A stretch of 33,483 nucleotides of DNA, taken from Bordetella parapertussis. Lineage in GTDB: Bacteria; Pseudomonadota; Gammaproteobacteria; Burkholderiales; SG8-39. A program made the translations under genes and the position numbers. How positions within the stretch are numbered: the stretch's first letter is position 1; each line of letters starts with the position of its first letter. Shown here in pieces: positions 8,675 to 16,707 of the stretch. The notes beneath the pieces were generated by a model. It was not told where the DNA came from and ran no database searches. It worked only from the letters and a program-made list of their open reading frames with translations. Location: NCBI GenBank assembly GCA_945897475.1, contig CAMDFL010000037.1, forward strand, positions 1-33,483. The letters run 5' to 3'.

Positions 8675-9607
8675 CTAACCCAATTCCTTCACCAGTTCGG
8701 GCACGATCTGAAACAAATCTCCCACGATGCCGTAATCGGCCACTTGAAAGATAGGTGCTTCCTCGTCTTTATTGATAGCCACGATCACGCGGCTGTCCTT
8801 CATTCCCGCCAGATGCTGAATGGCACCTGATATTCCGATTGCGATATACAAATTGGGCGCCACGATCTTGCCTGTCTGCCCGACCTGCCAGTCGTTGGGC
8901 ACGTAGCCCGCGTCCACCGCGGCGCGAGAGGCCCCCATGGCGGCATTCAATTTGTCGGCCAGAGGTTCCAATATTTTGAAATTTTCACCCGACCCCATGC
9001 CGCGTCCGCCAGAAACAATGACTTTTGCAGCGCTAAGCTCCGGGCGTTCGGACTTGCTCACACTGCGCCCGACGAAACTGGATAGTCCTGCATCGGCGCC
9101 GGCAGCGATATTTTCAATAGCAGCGGTTCCGCCTTCTGCCGACACCGCATCAAATCCGGTGGTGCGCACCGTAATGACCTTCAGCTTGTCCTTGGACTGA
9201 ACCGTAGCCAGCGCATTACCGGCATAAATCGGCCGCACAAAGGTATCCGCGCTCTTGACTTCAATGATGTCGGAGATCTGCGCCACATCCAGCAGCGCGG
9301 CAATTCGCGGCGTGATATTTTTTCCGAAGCTGGTGGCGGGCGCGAGGATGTGGGTATAGCCGCAAGCCATCCCCACCACCAGCGCCGCAACGTTCTCCGC
9401 CAAGTGCTCGCCGTAATGCGTCGCGTCGGCGATCAGCACCTTACCGACCCCTGAGATGGCCGCCGCGGCCTTCGCCGCGGATCCACAACCGGACCCCGCG
9501 ACCAGCACGGACACCTCCGCGCCGAGCAATAAAGCCGCCGCCACCGTATTACGTGTCGAGGCAAAAACCTTTTGATTGTCGTGCTCCGCGATGACAAGAA
9601 CGCTCAT
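8675..9607 (-). CDS. etfA: Electron transfer flavoprotein alpha subunit
   Basis: This 310-aa subunit binds the FAD that carries electrons from acyl-CoA dehydrogenases to ETF-QO. The conserved C-terminal FAD domain is clear: [12 protein letters not shown] (about 199-210), then [22 protein letters not shown] and [19 protein letters not shown]. The conserved ending AIVGDL-like [15 protein letters not shown] is also present. ATG overlaps the etfB stop codon by four bases (ATGA), and AAGGTG precedes it, so it is translationally coupled to etfB. The cytoplasmic alpha-beta heterodimer serves the adjacent acyl-CoA dehydrogenase and probably others in the cell. Confidence 0.97.
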   Translation of the reverse strand: MSVLVIAEHDNQKVFASTRNTVAAALLLGAEVSVLVAGSGCGSAAKAAAAISGVGKVLIADATHYGEHLAENVAALVVGMACGYTHILAPATSFGKNITPRIAALLDVAQISDIIEVKSADTFVRPIYAGNALATVQSKDKLKVITVRTTGFDAVSAEGGTAAIENIAAGADAGLSSFVGRSVSKSERPELSAAKVIVSGGRGMGSGENFKILEPLADKLNAAMGASRAAVDAGYVPNDWQVGQTGKIVAPNLYIAIGISGAIQHLAGMKDSRVIVAINKDEEAPIFQVADYGIVGDLFQIVPELVKELG

Positions 9608-10356
9608 GCGATCACCTTGGCTTCATTCCTGAGCTTGTCCACCAGCGTCTTTGCGTCCGGGACCTTGATGCCGGCCTTGCGTTTGGGAGGCTCGTCCACT
9701 TTGAGCGTCACCAAGCGCGGCGCCACATCCACGCCCAGCGCATCGGGCTTGATCACATCCATTATTTTCTTCTTCGCCTTCATGATATTGGGCAGCGTCA
9801 CATAACGCGGCTCGTTCAGGCGCAGATCGGTTGTGACCACCGCCGGCATCGCCAGCAGAACGGTCTCCAGTCCAGCGTCGACTTCACGCGTCACCGCGAG
9901 CTTGTCCCCCTCGCGAACGACTTTGGAGGCAAACGTCCCCTGCGACCATCCAAGCAGCGCGGCCAGCATCTGCCCGGTCTGATTGCAATCATCGTCGATT
10001 GCCTGCTTACCCAGAATCACCAGTCCAGGCTGCTCCTTCTTCGCGATGGCGGCAAGCAACTTTGCTACCGCCAGTGGCTGCAAATCTTCATTGCTCTCCA
10101 CCAGAATCGCCCGATCCGCGCCAAACGCGAGCGCCGTTCGCAGCGTCTCCTGGCAAGCAGTGGTGCCGCAGGAGATCGCAACAATTTCAGTGGCGATACC
10201 CGCCTCCTTGATGCGCAATGCTTCCTCCAGCGCGATTTCATCGAAGGGATTCATCGACATCTTGACGTTTGCCGTTTCCACACCGCTTCCGTCGGATTTG
10301 ACCCGGACTTTGACGTTGTAATCGACCACGCGCTTAACCGCGACCAATATTTTCAC
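9604..10356 (-). CDS. etfB: Electron transfer flavoprotein beta subunit
   Basis: This 250-aa protein is the AMP-binding partner of EtfA. Family features include [20 protein letters not shown] at the start, [16 protein letters not shown] (about 37-52), and the signature around [22 protein letters not shown] (about 116-137). The docking-loop segment [26 protein letters not shown] follows. It starts with GTG inside the stop codon of the upstream acyl-CoA synthetase gene (GTGA overlap), which ties its translation to that gene. The order synthetase-etfB-etfA is unusual enough to suggest a dedicated activation-plus-dehydrogenation unit. Confidence 0.97.
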   Translation of the reverse strand: MKILVAVKRVVDYNVKVRVKSDGSGVETANVKMSMNPFDEIALEEALRIKEAGIATEIVAISCGTTACQETLRTALAFGADRAILVESNEDLQPLAVAKLLAAIAKKEQPGLVILGKQAIDDDCNQTGQMLAALLGWSQGTFASKVVREGDKLAVTREVDAGLETVLLAMPAVVTTDLRLNEPRYVTLPNIMKAKKKIMDVIKPDALGVDVAPRLVTLKVDEPPKRKAGIKVPDAKTLVDKLRNEAKVIA

Positions 10357-12506
10357 TGCGAACCTGTATCGCTATTTTGATTGACGATTAAGGCATCCAA
10401 GGCCAGAACGCCTTTCCCTTCTGCAAATACCAGCAGTGGATTGACATCGATTTCGACAATCGATGGCACAGTCAGCATTAATCGTCCAATCGCAGTCACG
10501 CTACGGGCCACGGCCTCGACATCCACGGCGGGGGAGCCGCGAAAGCCATTCAACAATTTTGCGGATCGCAATTTTTGCAATTCTTCGATGACCGTTTCTT
10601 CGGTGACGCTGGCGGGCACCAGGCGCACGTCGCCCAATGCTTCTACCCATATGCCGCCCAGGCCAAGCAACAGTACGGGCCCCCATTGAGGGTCGCGTTT
10701 GGCGCCCACCATCAGTTCCAAACCTTTCGATGCCATGGTTTCCACCAGAGCGCCATCAAGCTTCAAGCCAGGTTGAGCGCGCGCAATATTCTGCTGCAAG
10801 GTATTCCAGGCATCGCGAAGCGCGGTTTCATCTCCTACATTGAGAATCACGCCGCCGGCTTCGGTCTTGTGCAACAACTCGGCGGACTGAGCTTTGATGA
10901 CCACCGGATAACCGATTTGTTTCGCGGTCGCAACCGCTTCATCCAGCGTTTTCGCCAGTGCGCCCGCGGGAACGCGTATGCCCGCGGCAGCGAGAACTTT
11001 CTTGCCCAACCATTCAGGCGCAGCGCCCTCGCCCATCGCGGGTAGACCGGAAAATGGCGCCGGATTGGCATTGCCACGGGGCCGGGCGAGGAGACGTCCA
11101 TAGCGATGAAAATGCGTGATGGAGCGCAAGCACCGGTCCGAAGACCGATGAAACACGAACGGGCCCGCATCAGCCGCCGCCTGAAGCTCGGGTATCAAGG
11201 GTGAACCATCGCCAAGCGCCACCAACACCACCGGTTTGGTATTGCCTTCCATGCCTTTGACGAATTCGCCGATGCTGGTGACGCCTTTGGGCCCGGCAAT
11301 AGGATAGGAAATGAACAAACTGCCGACATTCGGATCTTCAAGCAACGCACGGGTCATCGGGACGTTAGAGCCCGGCGCCGAGCCTGCCGTGGTATCGAGC
11401 GGATTACTGGGCGTCCCGAACGAAGGCAAGGCCGCGCGCAGTTTCTCCATGGTTGCCGGCGTCAGCGCGGGGAACTCCAGGCCGATGGTTTCCGAAAAAT
11501 CATTGATTAGAGCGACGAACGCGCCCGACGCAGTCAGCACCGCGGGACCCTTCGCGGGTGGGTTGGGATAATGAGTGAGCAACTCCGCGACATCCATGAC
11601 CTCGTCCATGGTATCGACCACCAGCACACCGGCATTGGCAAGATTTGTCAACATCGCACCGTGGTCGCCAACCAGCGCTCCGGTATGCGAGGCCGCCGCC
11701 GCGCGCGCCTTGGCGCCACGACCAGGAGCCAACACCACCACCGGTTTTTTCGCGGCGCGCGCGCGCTCGCACACGGCCATGAATTCCCGCGGACGGCGAA
11801 TCTGCTCCGCATAAAAAACCATGACGTTCGTATGCGCATCTTCAAGCAGGAATTCGGCGAAGTCGGCCAGATCGAGACCGGCTTCGTTGCCTGTGGTCAT
11901 CAAGTAGGAGATGGTCATTCGGCGCGCTTCCGCGGCACGGTGCATGTGTCCTATCATTCCCCCGCTTTGCCCTACAAAGGCAATGCCGGGTTTGGCGCCG
12001 GCTTTCCATTTATTGGCTGGCCCCGCGAACAACATATGCAGTGAAAAGCCATCGACGTTATTGGTGTATCCCAGGCAATTCGGGCCGACAATGGCGAGGC
12101 CGCCTTCGCGTGCGGTTTGCGTGACCTCGGCTTGAACATCGTGCTGCCCGGTTTCGGCGAACCCTGCTGCAAACACCAGTGCCGCGCCGACTTTTCGCTG
12201 CACGCATTCAACCACGGCGTCCTTCACCCCTGCCGCTGGCAAAGTGAATACGGCGAGATCGACACCCTCGGGCAATTCCATTGGGCTCGATAGCAACTTG
12301 CGTCCGTCGATCGGCTCGGGATTGCGCCCCACCAGGTGGATGTCCCCCTGAAAATTATTGGCCTTCAGGCCGTTGAGAATATTCTGCCCGGCGGAACCAG
12401 GCCGCGCGGAAATGCCGATGATTGCGACAGACTTGGGCCGAAAGACCTTTGCAACCGCCTTGGGACCGCGCGCCAGGGCCGACAGGCCCGTAATCGCTCT
12501 ACTCAT
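10353..12506 (-). CDS. Fused ADP-forming acyl-CoA synthetase (acetate-CoA ligase family)
   Basis: This 717-aa enzyme would make an acyl-CoA from acid, CoA and ATP through a phosphohistidine, giving ADP. The N-terminal CoA-binding Rossmann part has [15 protein letters not shown] (26-40) and GPNCLGYTN (141-149). The succinyl-CoA-ligase-like middle has [11 protein letters not shown], in which H274 fits the phosphorylated histidine. An ATP-grasp domain fills about 490-717, with [21 protein letters not shown]. Alpha and beta parts are fused in that order. Its stop overlaps the etfB start. GGAG lies ten bases before ATG. The family acts on acetate, propionate, pimelate, aromatic and branched acids, so the substrate here is open; activation of the acid fed to the neighbouring dehydrogenase is my inference. 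Confidence 0.92.
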   Translation of the reverse strand: MSRAITGLSALARGPKAVAKVFRPKSVAIIGISARPGSAGQNILNGLKANNFQGDIHLVGRNPEPIDGRKLLSSPMELPEGVDLAVFTLPAAGVKDAVVECVQRKVGAALVFAAGFAETGQHDVQAEVTQTAREGGLAIVGPNCLGYTNNVDGFSLHMLFAGPANKWKAGAKPGIAFVGQSGGMIGHMHRAAEARRMTISYLMTTGNEAGLDLADFAEFLLEDAHTNVMVFYAEQIRRPREFMAVCERARAAKKPVVVLAPGRGAKARAAAASHTGALVGDHGAMLTNLANAGVLVVDTMDEVMDVAELLTHYPNPPAKGPAVLTASGAFVALINDFSETIGLEFPALTPATMEKLRAALPSFGTPSNPLDTTAGSAPGSNVPMTRALLEDPNVGSLFISYPIAGPKGVTSIGEFVKGMEGNTKPVVLVALGDGSPLIPELQAAADAGPFVFHRSSDRCLRSITHFHRYGRLLARPRGNANPAPFSGLPAMGEGAAPEWLGKKVLAAAGIRVPAGALAKTLDEAVATAKQIGYPVVIKAQSAELLHKTEAGGVILNVGDETALRDAWNTLQQNIARAQPGLKLDGALVETMASKGLELMVGAKRDPQWGPVLLLGLGGIWVEALGDVRLVPASVTEETVIEELQKLRSAKLLNGFRGSPAVDVEAVARSVTAIGRLMLTVPSIVEIDVNPLLVFAEGKGVLALDALIVNQNSDTGSQ

Positions 12507-12544
12507 TTTCTATCGACTCCAATGTAATTTTTCAAAGTAAGTAA

Positions 12545-12985
12545 TTATGTGTCGGGCTGGAACATCAGCAAGTTGGTGCCGTCATCCATGGGCATCCAAT
12601 ACGGCTTGACCTTCATGCCGACTTTGAGATCCTCTTCCTTGCAATTCACCATATTGGCGATGTGATTCACGCCGGCGCCATCGAACGTCACGCAGGCGAC
12701 CGCATAAGGTTCCACGGCACGAAAACGATCTGTGCCACGATAAGTGACTGTGTAGGAAAAAATTTCGCCTTTGCCGGATATTTCACGCCATTCGATGTCG
12801 CCCATCTTGCCGGTAAAAATACTGGTGGGACGTGGAAAATGTTGGAATTTTTTCGTCGCCTTGCAGTACTGAATCACCACTTTTTTCTCGCGTGTGCCCT
12901 CCCAGTAGGGTTTGGCGAAGCCGTAGGATCGGATCTCGCGCTTGAGGCCAAGCGTGTCATTGAGTGGTCTGGTTTCTTTGTTCAT
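12545..12985 (-). CDS. DUF35 / OB-fold (degenerate zinc ribbon) protein
   Basis: This 146-aa protein has the DUF35 layout, with an N-terminal rubredoxin-like zinc ribbon followed by an OB fold (IFSYTVTYRGTDRF, YAVACVTFDG, VGMKVKPYW). The ribbon has lost most metal ligands: QYCKATKKFQHFPRPTSIF keeps one cysteine where CxxC is usual, and the second CxxC is absent. I choose start MNKETR because AGAGG lies just upstream; the 168-aa ORF start has none. DUF35 proteins are small partners of thiolases, retro-aldolases or HMG-CoA synthases and help bind CoA substrates. It follows the thiolase gene directly, supporting a two-subunit complex. Confidence 0.85.
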   Translation of the reverse strand: MNKETRPLNDTLGLKREIRSYGFAKPYWEGTREKKVVIQYCKATKKFQHFPRPTSIFTGKMGDIEWREISGKGEIFSYTVTYRGTDRFRAVEPYAVACVTFDGAGVNHIANMVNCKEEDLKVGMKVKPYWMPMDDGTNLLMFQPDT

Positions 12986-13036
12986 ATATGCCTCTACCTC
13001 GTTTGTTGCCATCTGATTTTTAATTGCCGGGGCCAT

Positions 13037-13100
13037 ACAAGGGGGAGGCACTCCCCCTTGTTCTCCACCTACTTACAAGGGGGGAGGCATCCCCCCCTGT
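13037..13100. repeat. Two tandem G-rich hairpins between thiolase and DUF35 genes
   Basis: The first stem, ACAAGGGGGAG / CTCCCCCTTGT, is a perfect 11-bp repeat with a 3-nt loop (13037-13061). The second (13075-13100) is nearly the same with one mismatch in the arms. Their starts are 38 bases apart, so this is a tandem duplication of a hairpin. The second stem ends three bases from the thiolase stop codon. They could reduce read-through into the DUF35 gene or protect the upstream mRNA end. Confidence 0.75.
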
Positions 13101-13103
13101 TAT

Positions 13104-14273
13104 TTATTCTCCGGGAACCAGAACCAGCGCGGCGCTTGAGCCCCAGTTCCTGCCGTAATTGATCCAGCCGATGCCGGTGTTGAGCGCGTTCTTGATGTTC
13201 TTCATCTGACGCGCGCCGCCCTCGCCCATCAATTGGCGCACAGCTTCGATCAGATTATGCGAAGAACACGCCGCCTGTCCCGCGGAAATCTGTCCGCCAC
13301 CGGTGTTAAGAGGCAAATTGCCAGAAAACGACAAATCGTTGTCGCGGATGAAATCGCAACCCTGGCCTTGTTTGCAGAAACCGAAATTCTCATACTGCAG
13401 CATGATGGCGATAATAAAATCGTCATAAGGGTGAAAAGAAGCGACATCCTTAATACCGATGCCGGCTTGCTTGAGCGCTTTTTCTCCCGCGACTTTGTGG
13501 CCGGAGAGGGAAGGATCCACCAGGTTCATCGCCCCGCCGTAATTGGTGCGCTCGCCATAGCCGATTGGGATAACCGTTTTACTCAGGCCCTTTTTCTTCG
13601 CCATGGCCTTACTCATCATGATGAGGCCCGCGGCGCCATCGGCAGGCATCACGCAGTCGAGCAGCCGTATCGGGTCGGCGATCATGCGCGAATTCATGTA
13701 GTCGTCGATGGTGATGGGTTTGCGCAATTTTTCACACGCGTTCTCGTTCATCACGGCGTGATTACGCTGGGTGACCGCGAGCTTGCCGAGCATTTCGTAA
13801 TCCAATCCGAACTGGGATTCATAGCGTTTGGAGAGCAGGCCGAACGCACCGGGTGGCCCCATCAATCCATAGGGTTCGATCCATTCGCGCCGATAGCTGC
13901 GCTCGACGGTGTTATTTTCGCGACGACCGGTATCGGCGAACAGCAAAAACGCGATATTGCATAGCCCCGCGTCGATGGCCATCGCCGCGCGCGCCACGCA
14001 TCCCGCCGCAGAACAACCACCAAGGTGGACTTGTTCGCAGAAATCGACCTCAAGACCGAGTTGGTCGGCAGTAGTCTGCGCCCAGAAGACGTTTCCCGCG
14101 CCAGTGCCGGTAAGGCCCGCCATCACCAAACCGTCGATCTCGGCCTTGTCGATTCCGGTTTTAACGAGTAAGGACTCGAGGATTTCCGCGTCCAACACCC
14201 ACACATCGCGGTCGCTCACATCCATCACCTTGGTCTCGGCGTAGGCCACAATGGCCGAATCGCGCAAGCTCAT
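13104..14273 (-). CDS. Thiolase-superfamily protein (SCP2/retro-aldolase-like, non-canonical)
   Basis: This 389-aa protein has the thiolase fold pattern throughout: TKVMDVSDRD, EIDGLVMAGLTG, HLGGCSAAGCVARAAMAIDAG (83-103), ADGAAGLIMMSKA, SFHPYDDF (279-286) and LPLNTGGGQISAGQ (320-333). Classical thiolases have GHP after the late glycine run and a final CxGG cysteine. Here the corresponding stretches read AGQAAC and GRNWGSSAALVL, so the usual His and second Cys are missing. C87 lies near the nucleophile position but may be offset by one. With a DUF35 partner next to it, it may instead act as a retro-aldolase of the Ltp2 type or as another CoA-ester lyase. AGGAGG precedes ATG by seven bases. 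Confidence 0.85.
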   Translation of the reverse strand: MSLRDSAIVAYAETKVMDVSDRDVWVLDAEILESLLVKTGIDKAEIDGLVMAGLTGTGAGNVFWAQTTADQLGLEVDFCEQVHLGGCSAAGCVARAAMAIDAGLCNIAFLLFADTGRRENNTVERSYRREWIEPYGLMGPPGAFGLLSKRYESQFGLDYEMLGKLAVTQRNHAVMNENACEKLRKPITIDDYMNSRMIADPIRLLDCVMPADGAAGLIMMSKAMAKKKGLSKTVIPIGYGERTNYGGAMNLVDPSLSGHKVAGEKALKQAGIGIKDVASFHPYDDFIIAIMLQYENFGFCKQGQGCDFIRDNDLSFSGNLPLNTGGGQISAGQAACSSHNLIEAVRQLMGEGGARQMKNIKNALNTGIGWINYGRNWGSSAALVLVPGE

Positions 14274-14400
14274 GTTCTTCCTCCTGACTGATAACCTATT
14301 TGTTATAAAATTTTATGAATTACTCTTGGCTTAAAAATTATTTTTTGTAGAATGTTAAAAATTATCTCTGTATCAGTGATATGTACAGAGTGTTTTACAT
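14274..14400 (-). promoter_or_regulatory. AT-rich intergenic region with inverted repeat, upstream of thiolase
   Basis: This 127-base stretch is strikingly AT-rich compared with the flanking genes. It holds a 7-bp inverted repeat, CTCTGTA / TACAGAG (14366-14390), ten bases past the Rieske stop codon. In the minus direction the stem is followed by ATAATTTTT, so it could be a weak intrinsic terminator for the Rieske gene. It could equally be an operator for a thiolase promoter placed in the AT-rich part. Confidence 0.45.
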
Positions 14401-15711
14401 TCAATCCTGGGATACGGAACCCTGGGATACGGGTAGCTTCCATCCCATGGCTTCGTTATATTCGCGCTTGATTTCCTCTGGCTGACCGACCAGCCAGACA
14501 AATTCGCGCATCCCGGTCGCTCCCAGCGTCGAGTTGGAATTGCGCGCCTCGACGCGATCAAAAGCCTCGCGCGACAAACCGTCGACCAGGGGTTTGCGGC
14601 CGGGCATCGGTAGCGCCAGACATTGATTAGTTTTTTCATCGCGCACCACGGCCTTGGGGTCTCCGCCCGCCTTCACGATATCGATGTCAGCCAGGAAACG
14701 CTTCCTCATCATGGCAATGCCGCGATCAGATAAGCCAAGGTGCTCCCTGGTGCGGTCGGCGATCACACCCTGCCCCACCCAGGCCACATAATCCTGATTC
14801 ATGGTGTGCGAGGTAATCCAGCGCCCGGTTTTCTCGTCGCGAATGGGACTCACCCAGTAGGGAATGCGCTGTTGCACATACGGCTCGCAATCATTCGGCA
14901 CGCGGTTGAAAAACCAGCCAACCGAAAGCGTGGTGTGGTCATCGATCGGAACACGCCATTCGAAGTGGCTGCCCGTAAATAAAGCATGTGGCCAGAGGCA
15001 AACGCGACCGATGGTCCATAGCGGATGCTTTTCATCCGTATCTTCCCGGATGCGCTTGTAGACCATGCCCCAATCGAATTCATCAAATTCAATTTTCAGG
15101 TGCTTGGGACCATAAGGCGCATCCGCGCCCTTTTTCTGCCGGATGCTCCAGTTCTCGTGCATCCATTCGAAATGCACTGGATCAATCGAGTTCTCCTGGC
15201 ACTGAAACCAGTTGCAGGGAATCTCGGAGAACACAATCTGAACGAAACCATTGGCCCAGGTGAAAGGTTCCCAGTTGGGAACCAGGGGTGCAGGCTCCGG
15301 GCCCATATAAGCCCATACAAGACCGGCCTTCGCCGCAGCCCGATACGCACGGACACTGGCTTGTACTTTCCCACGAAATTCCGGACGCGCGGTTTCCTCG
15401 AAGGGCCGCTCAATGGCCTCGCCTTTGTGGTCGTAGAGCCAACCGTGGTAATTGCAGCGCAAACCGACATTTTCGACAAAACCATAGGAAAGATCTGCGC
15501 GACGGTGGGCGCACTGGCGGTCAACCAAACCATAATTTCCGCTGAAATCTTTATAGAGGACAAGGTCTTCGCCCATCAGACGCACCGGCATGACGGGCTT
15601 GTCTTCCAATTGCGCCACCGCCGCGATCGGATGCCAATAGCGGCGCATGAGTTCGCCCATGGGAGTACCCGCGCCTACTTGCGAAAGAATCTGATTGGTT
15701 TCGTTATCCAT
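14401..15711 (-). CDS. Rieske non-heme iron oxygenase, alpha subunit
   Basis: This 436-aa protein would use O2 to hydroxylate or demethylate a ring substrate. The Rieske 2Fe-2S site is C67-x-H69 in RQCAHRRADL and C86-x2-H89 in RCNYHGW. The catalytic iron site is ENSIDPVHFEWMHENW (173-188), with bridging D177 and ligands H180 and H185. The single-chain layout resembles the phthalate-4,5-dioxygenase and vanillate demethylase class, which need a separate reductase; none is in the window. The start ATG lacks a strong ribosome-binding site. It may head the catabolic cluster or stand alone, because AT-rich DNA with a possible terminator follows it. The substrate is unknown. Confidence 0.92.
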   Translation of the reverse strand: MDNETNQILSQVGAGTPMGELMRRYWHPIAAVAQLEDKPVMPVRLMGEDLVLYKDFSGNYGLVDRQCAHRRADLSYGFVENVGLRCNYHGWLYDHKGEAIERPFEETARPEFRGKVQASVRAYRAAAKAGLVWAYMGPEPAPLVPNWEPFTWANGFVQIVFSEIPCNWFQCQENSIDPVHFEWMHENWSIRQKKGADAPYGPKHLKIEFDEFDWGMVYKRIREDTDEKHPLWTIGRVCLWPHALFTGSHFEWRVPIDDHTTLSVGWFFNRVPNDCEPYVQQRIPYWVSPIRDEKTGRWITSHTMNQDYVAWVGQGVIADRTREHLGLSDRGIAMMRKRFLADIDIVKAGGDPKAVVRDEKTNQCLALPMPGRKPLVDGLSREAFDRVEARNSNSTLGATGMREFVWLVGQPEEIKREYNEAMGWKLPVSQGSVSQD

Positions 15712-15830
15712 GGCGCATGTGGGGAATCATCAAAGAAAAAGGGTATTGGATAGCGGATCGACTGGGCAAAAACCGTTGCTCTTGGCGCCAAACATGGCGC
15801 TATGCCGCTAACCCACGCATATTATAGCGG

Positions 15831-15836
15831 GCGATG
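15831..15836 (-). promoter_or_regulatory. Possible -10 element upstream of Rieske gene
   Basis: On the minus strand the intergenic region contains a perfect TATAAT, about 120 bases before the Rieske start codon. I see no good -35 at the right distance, so this is only a candidate promoter. The leader it would create contains a short stem, GCGCCA / TGGCGC. Confidence 0.3.
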
Positions 15837-15856
15837 CCAAAACTTTTCCTGGGCGT

Positions 15857-16234
15857 TCAGTAAACCAGCGTGGCCCACGCCTCATCGAGGGTTCGTCCGA
15901 CGAACGCCGCGGCGCCGCCGATTTCTATGGGCTCTTCGATAAACTGCGAGCGCGTGAGGCCGTGTTCGTCCATGGCCTCGCTACAGGCGAAAAATTTCGC
16001 TCCGTGCTCGGCGGCGTGGCGCATGAATCCCTGCACCGTTTCACGGCCACGCGGTCCCGAGAACAAGGCCGCCGCGACACCCTGTCGCAAGAGCTTAATC
16101 GCGCTTGCCGTGAAATAGATTTCCACCTCAGTGTCCATGGCCGCCGCAGCAGCCGCATGAAAAAACGGCGCGCTGCAAAGATGCGGCGCGTCGGGATTGG
16201 CTGCCCAGAGCAGAATCGCCAGATGCTTTTTCAT
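15857..16234 (-). CDS. DsrE/DsrF-family protein
   Basis: This 125-aa protein has the DsrE-like fold pattern: LAILLWAANPDAP at the start, EVEIYFTASAIKLLRQGV (37-53), and GAKFFACSEAMDEHGL (78-93). C84 occupies the position of the persulfide-carrying cysteine of DsrE-type sulfur carriers; C20 is the only other Cys. Members move sulfane sulfur or serve as small subunits in sulfur metabolism. The start overlaps the stop of the GcvH-like gene (ATGA), with GGGAG five bases upstream, so the two are co-translated. It is the last gene of the formate dehydrogenase operon. A sulfur-relay role for the molybdenum or tungsten site is possible, but no direct evidence exists here. Confidence 0.82.
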   Translation of the reverse strand: MKKHLAILLWAANPDAPHLCSAPFFHAAAAAAMDTEVEIYFTASAIKLLRQGVAAALFSGPRGRETVQGFMRHAAEHGAKFFACSEAMDEHGLTRSQFIEEPIEIGGAAAFVGRTLDEAWATLVY

Positions 16235-16668
16235 CTTATCTCCCGGCCGGTGAAATTATCCAGGTCCATGGCAGCCTCGAAGGCTGAACCAATGGCGTCG
16301 CCGCAAACCAAGTCATCGGGACTCCACTGTCCGACGTTCAATCGAATCAGCCACCCAGCGTGGTAGGGGGCCGATGCGATCAAGGAGGGATCGGCAAGCG
16401 CCGCCGCGTTGGCCGCGATAATCACGCCACTCACCGGAGTTCGCACCGAGACCATGGCTTTGGAGAGCTCCAGCAGACCCACCGCTCTGCCCGCGTCAAT
16501 CTCGGTGCCCACGGCCTTGGGAAGGAAGGCAACAAACTCCACCGCCAGAGCAACGCCAAAGGCAGTTGCACCGATCAACACCACACCGGGGGACTCCTCC
16601 TTCACCCAGACATTGAAATCCACGTGGTAATGGCGGTCCTCGGGAAACTCGCAGCCGCGAACAATCAT
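16231..16668 (-). CDS. GcvH-like lipoyl-carrier protein
   Basis: This 145-aa protein matches the glycine-cleavage H-protein family. The lipoyl-domain hairpin is VGTEIDAGRAVGLLELSK, with K70 as the probable lipoylated lysine. After it come TPVSGVIIAANAALADPS-like spacing and the typical SAPYHAGWLIRL ending (99-110). Unlike a normal H protein, it lies beside fdhE and a DsrE gene; gcvT and gcvP are absent. That resembles the lipoate-binding proteins (LbpA) of sulfur oxidation, which also keep company with DsrE-type proteins, but no hdr-like genes are in the window. It lies 39 bases after fdhE on the same strand. ELSKA replaces the common ESVKA around the lysine. Confidence 0.82.
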   Translation of the reverse strand: MIVRGCEFPEDRHYHVDFNVWVKEESPGVVLIGATAFGVALAVEFVAFLPKAVGTEIDAGRAVGLLELSKAMVSVRTPVSGVIIAANAAALADPSLIASAPYHAGWLIRLNVGQWSPDDLVCGDAIGSAFEAAMDLDNFTGREIR

Positions 16669-16707
16669 CGACGCACTCTGCGCTGGCGACGCGTCATGCC
16701 TGCTAGC

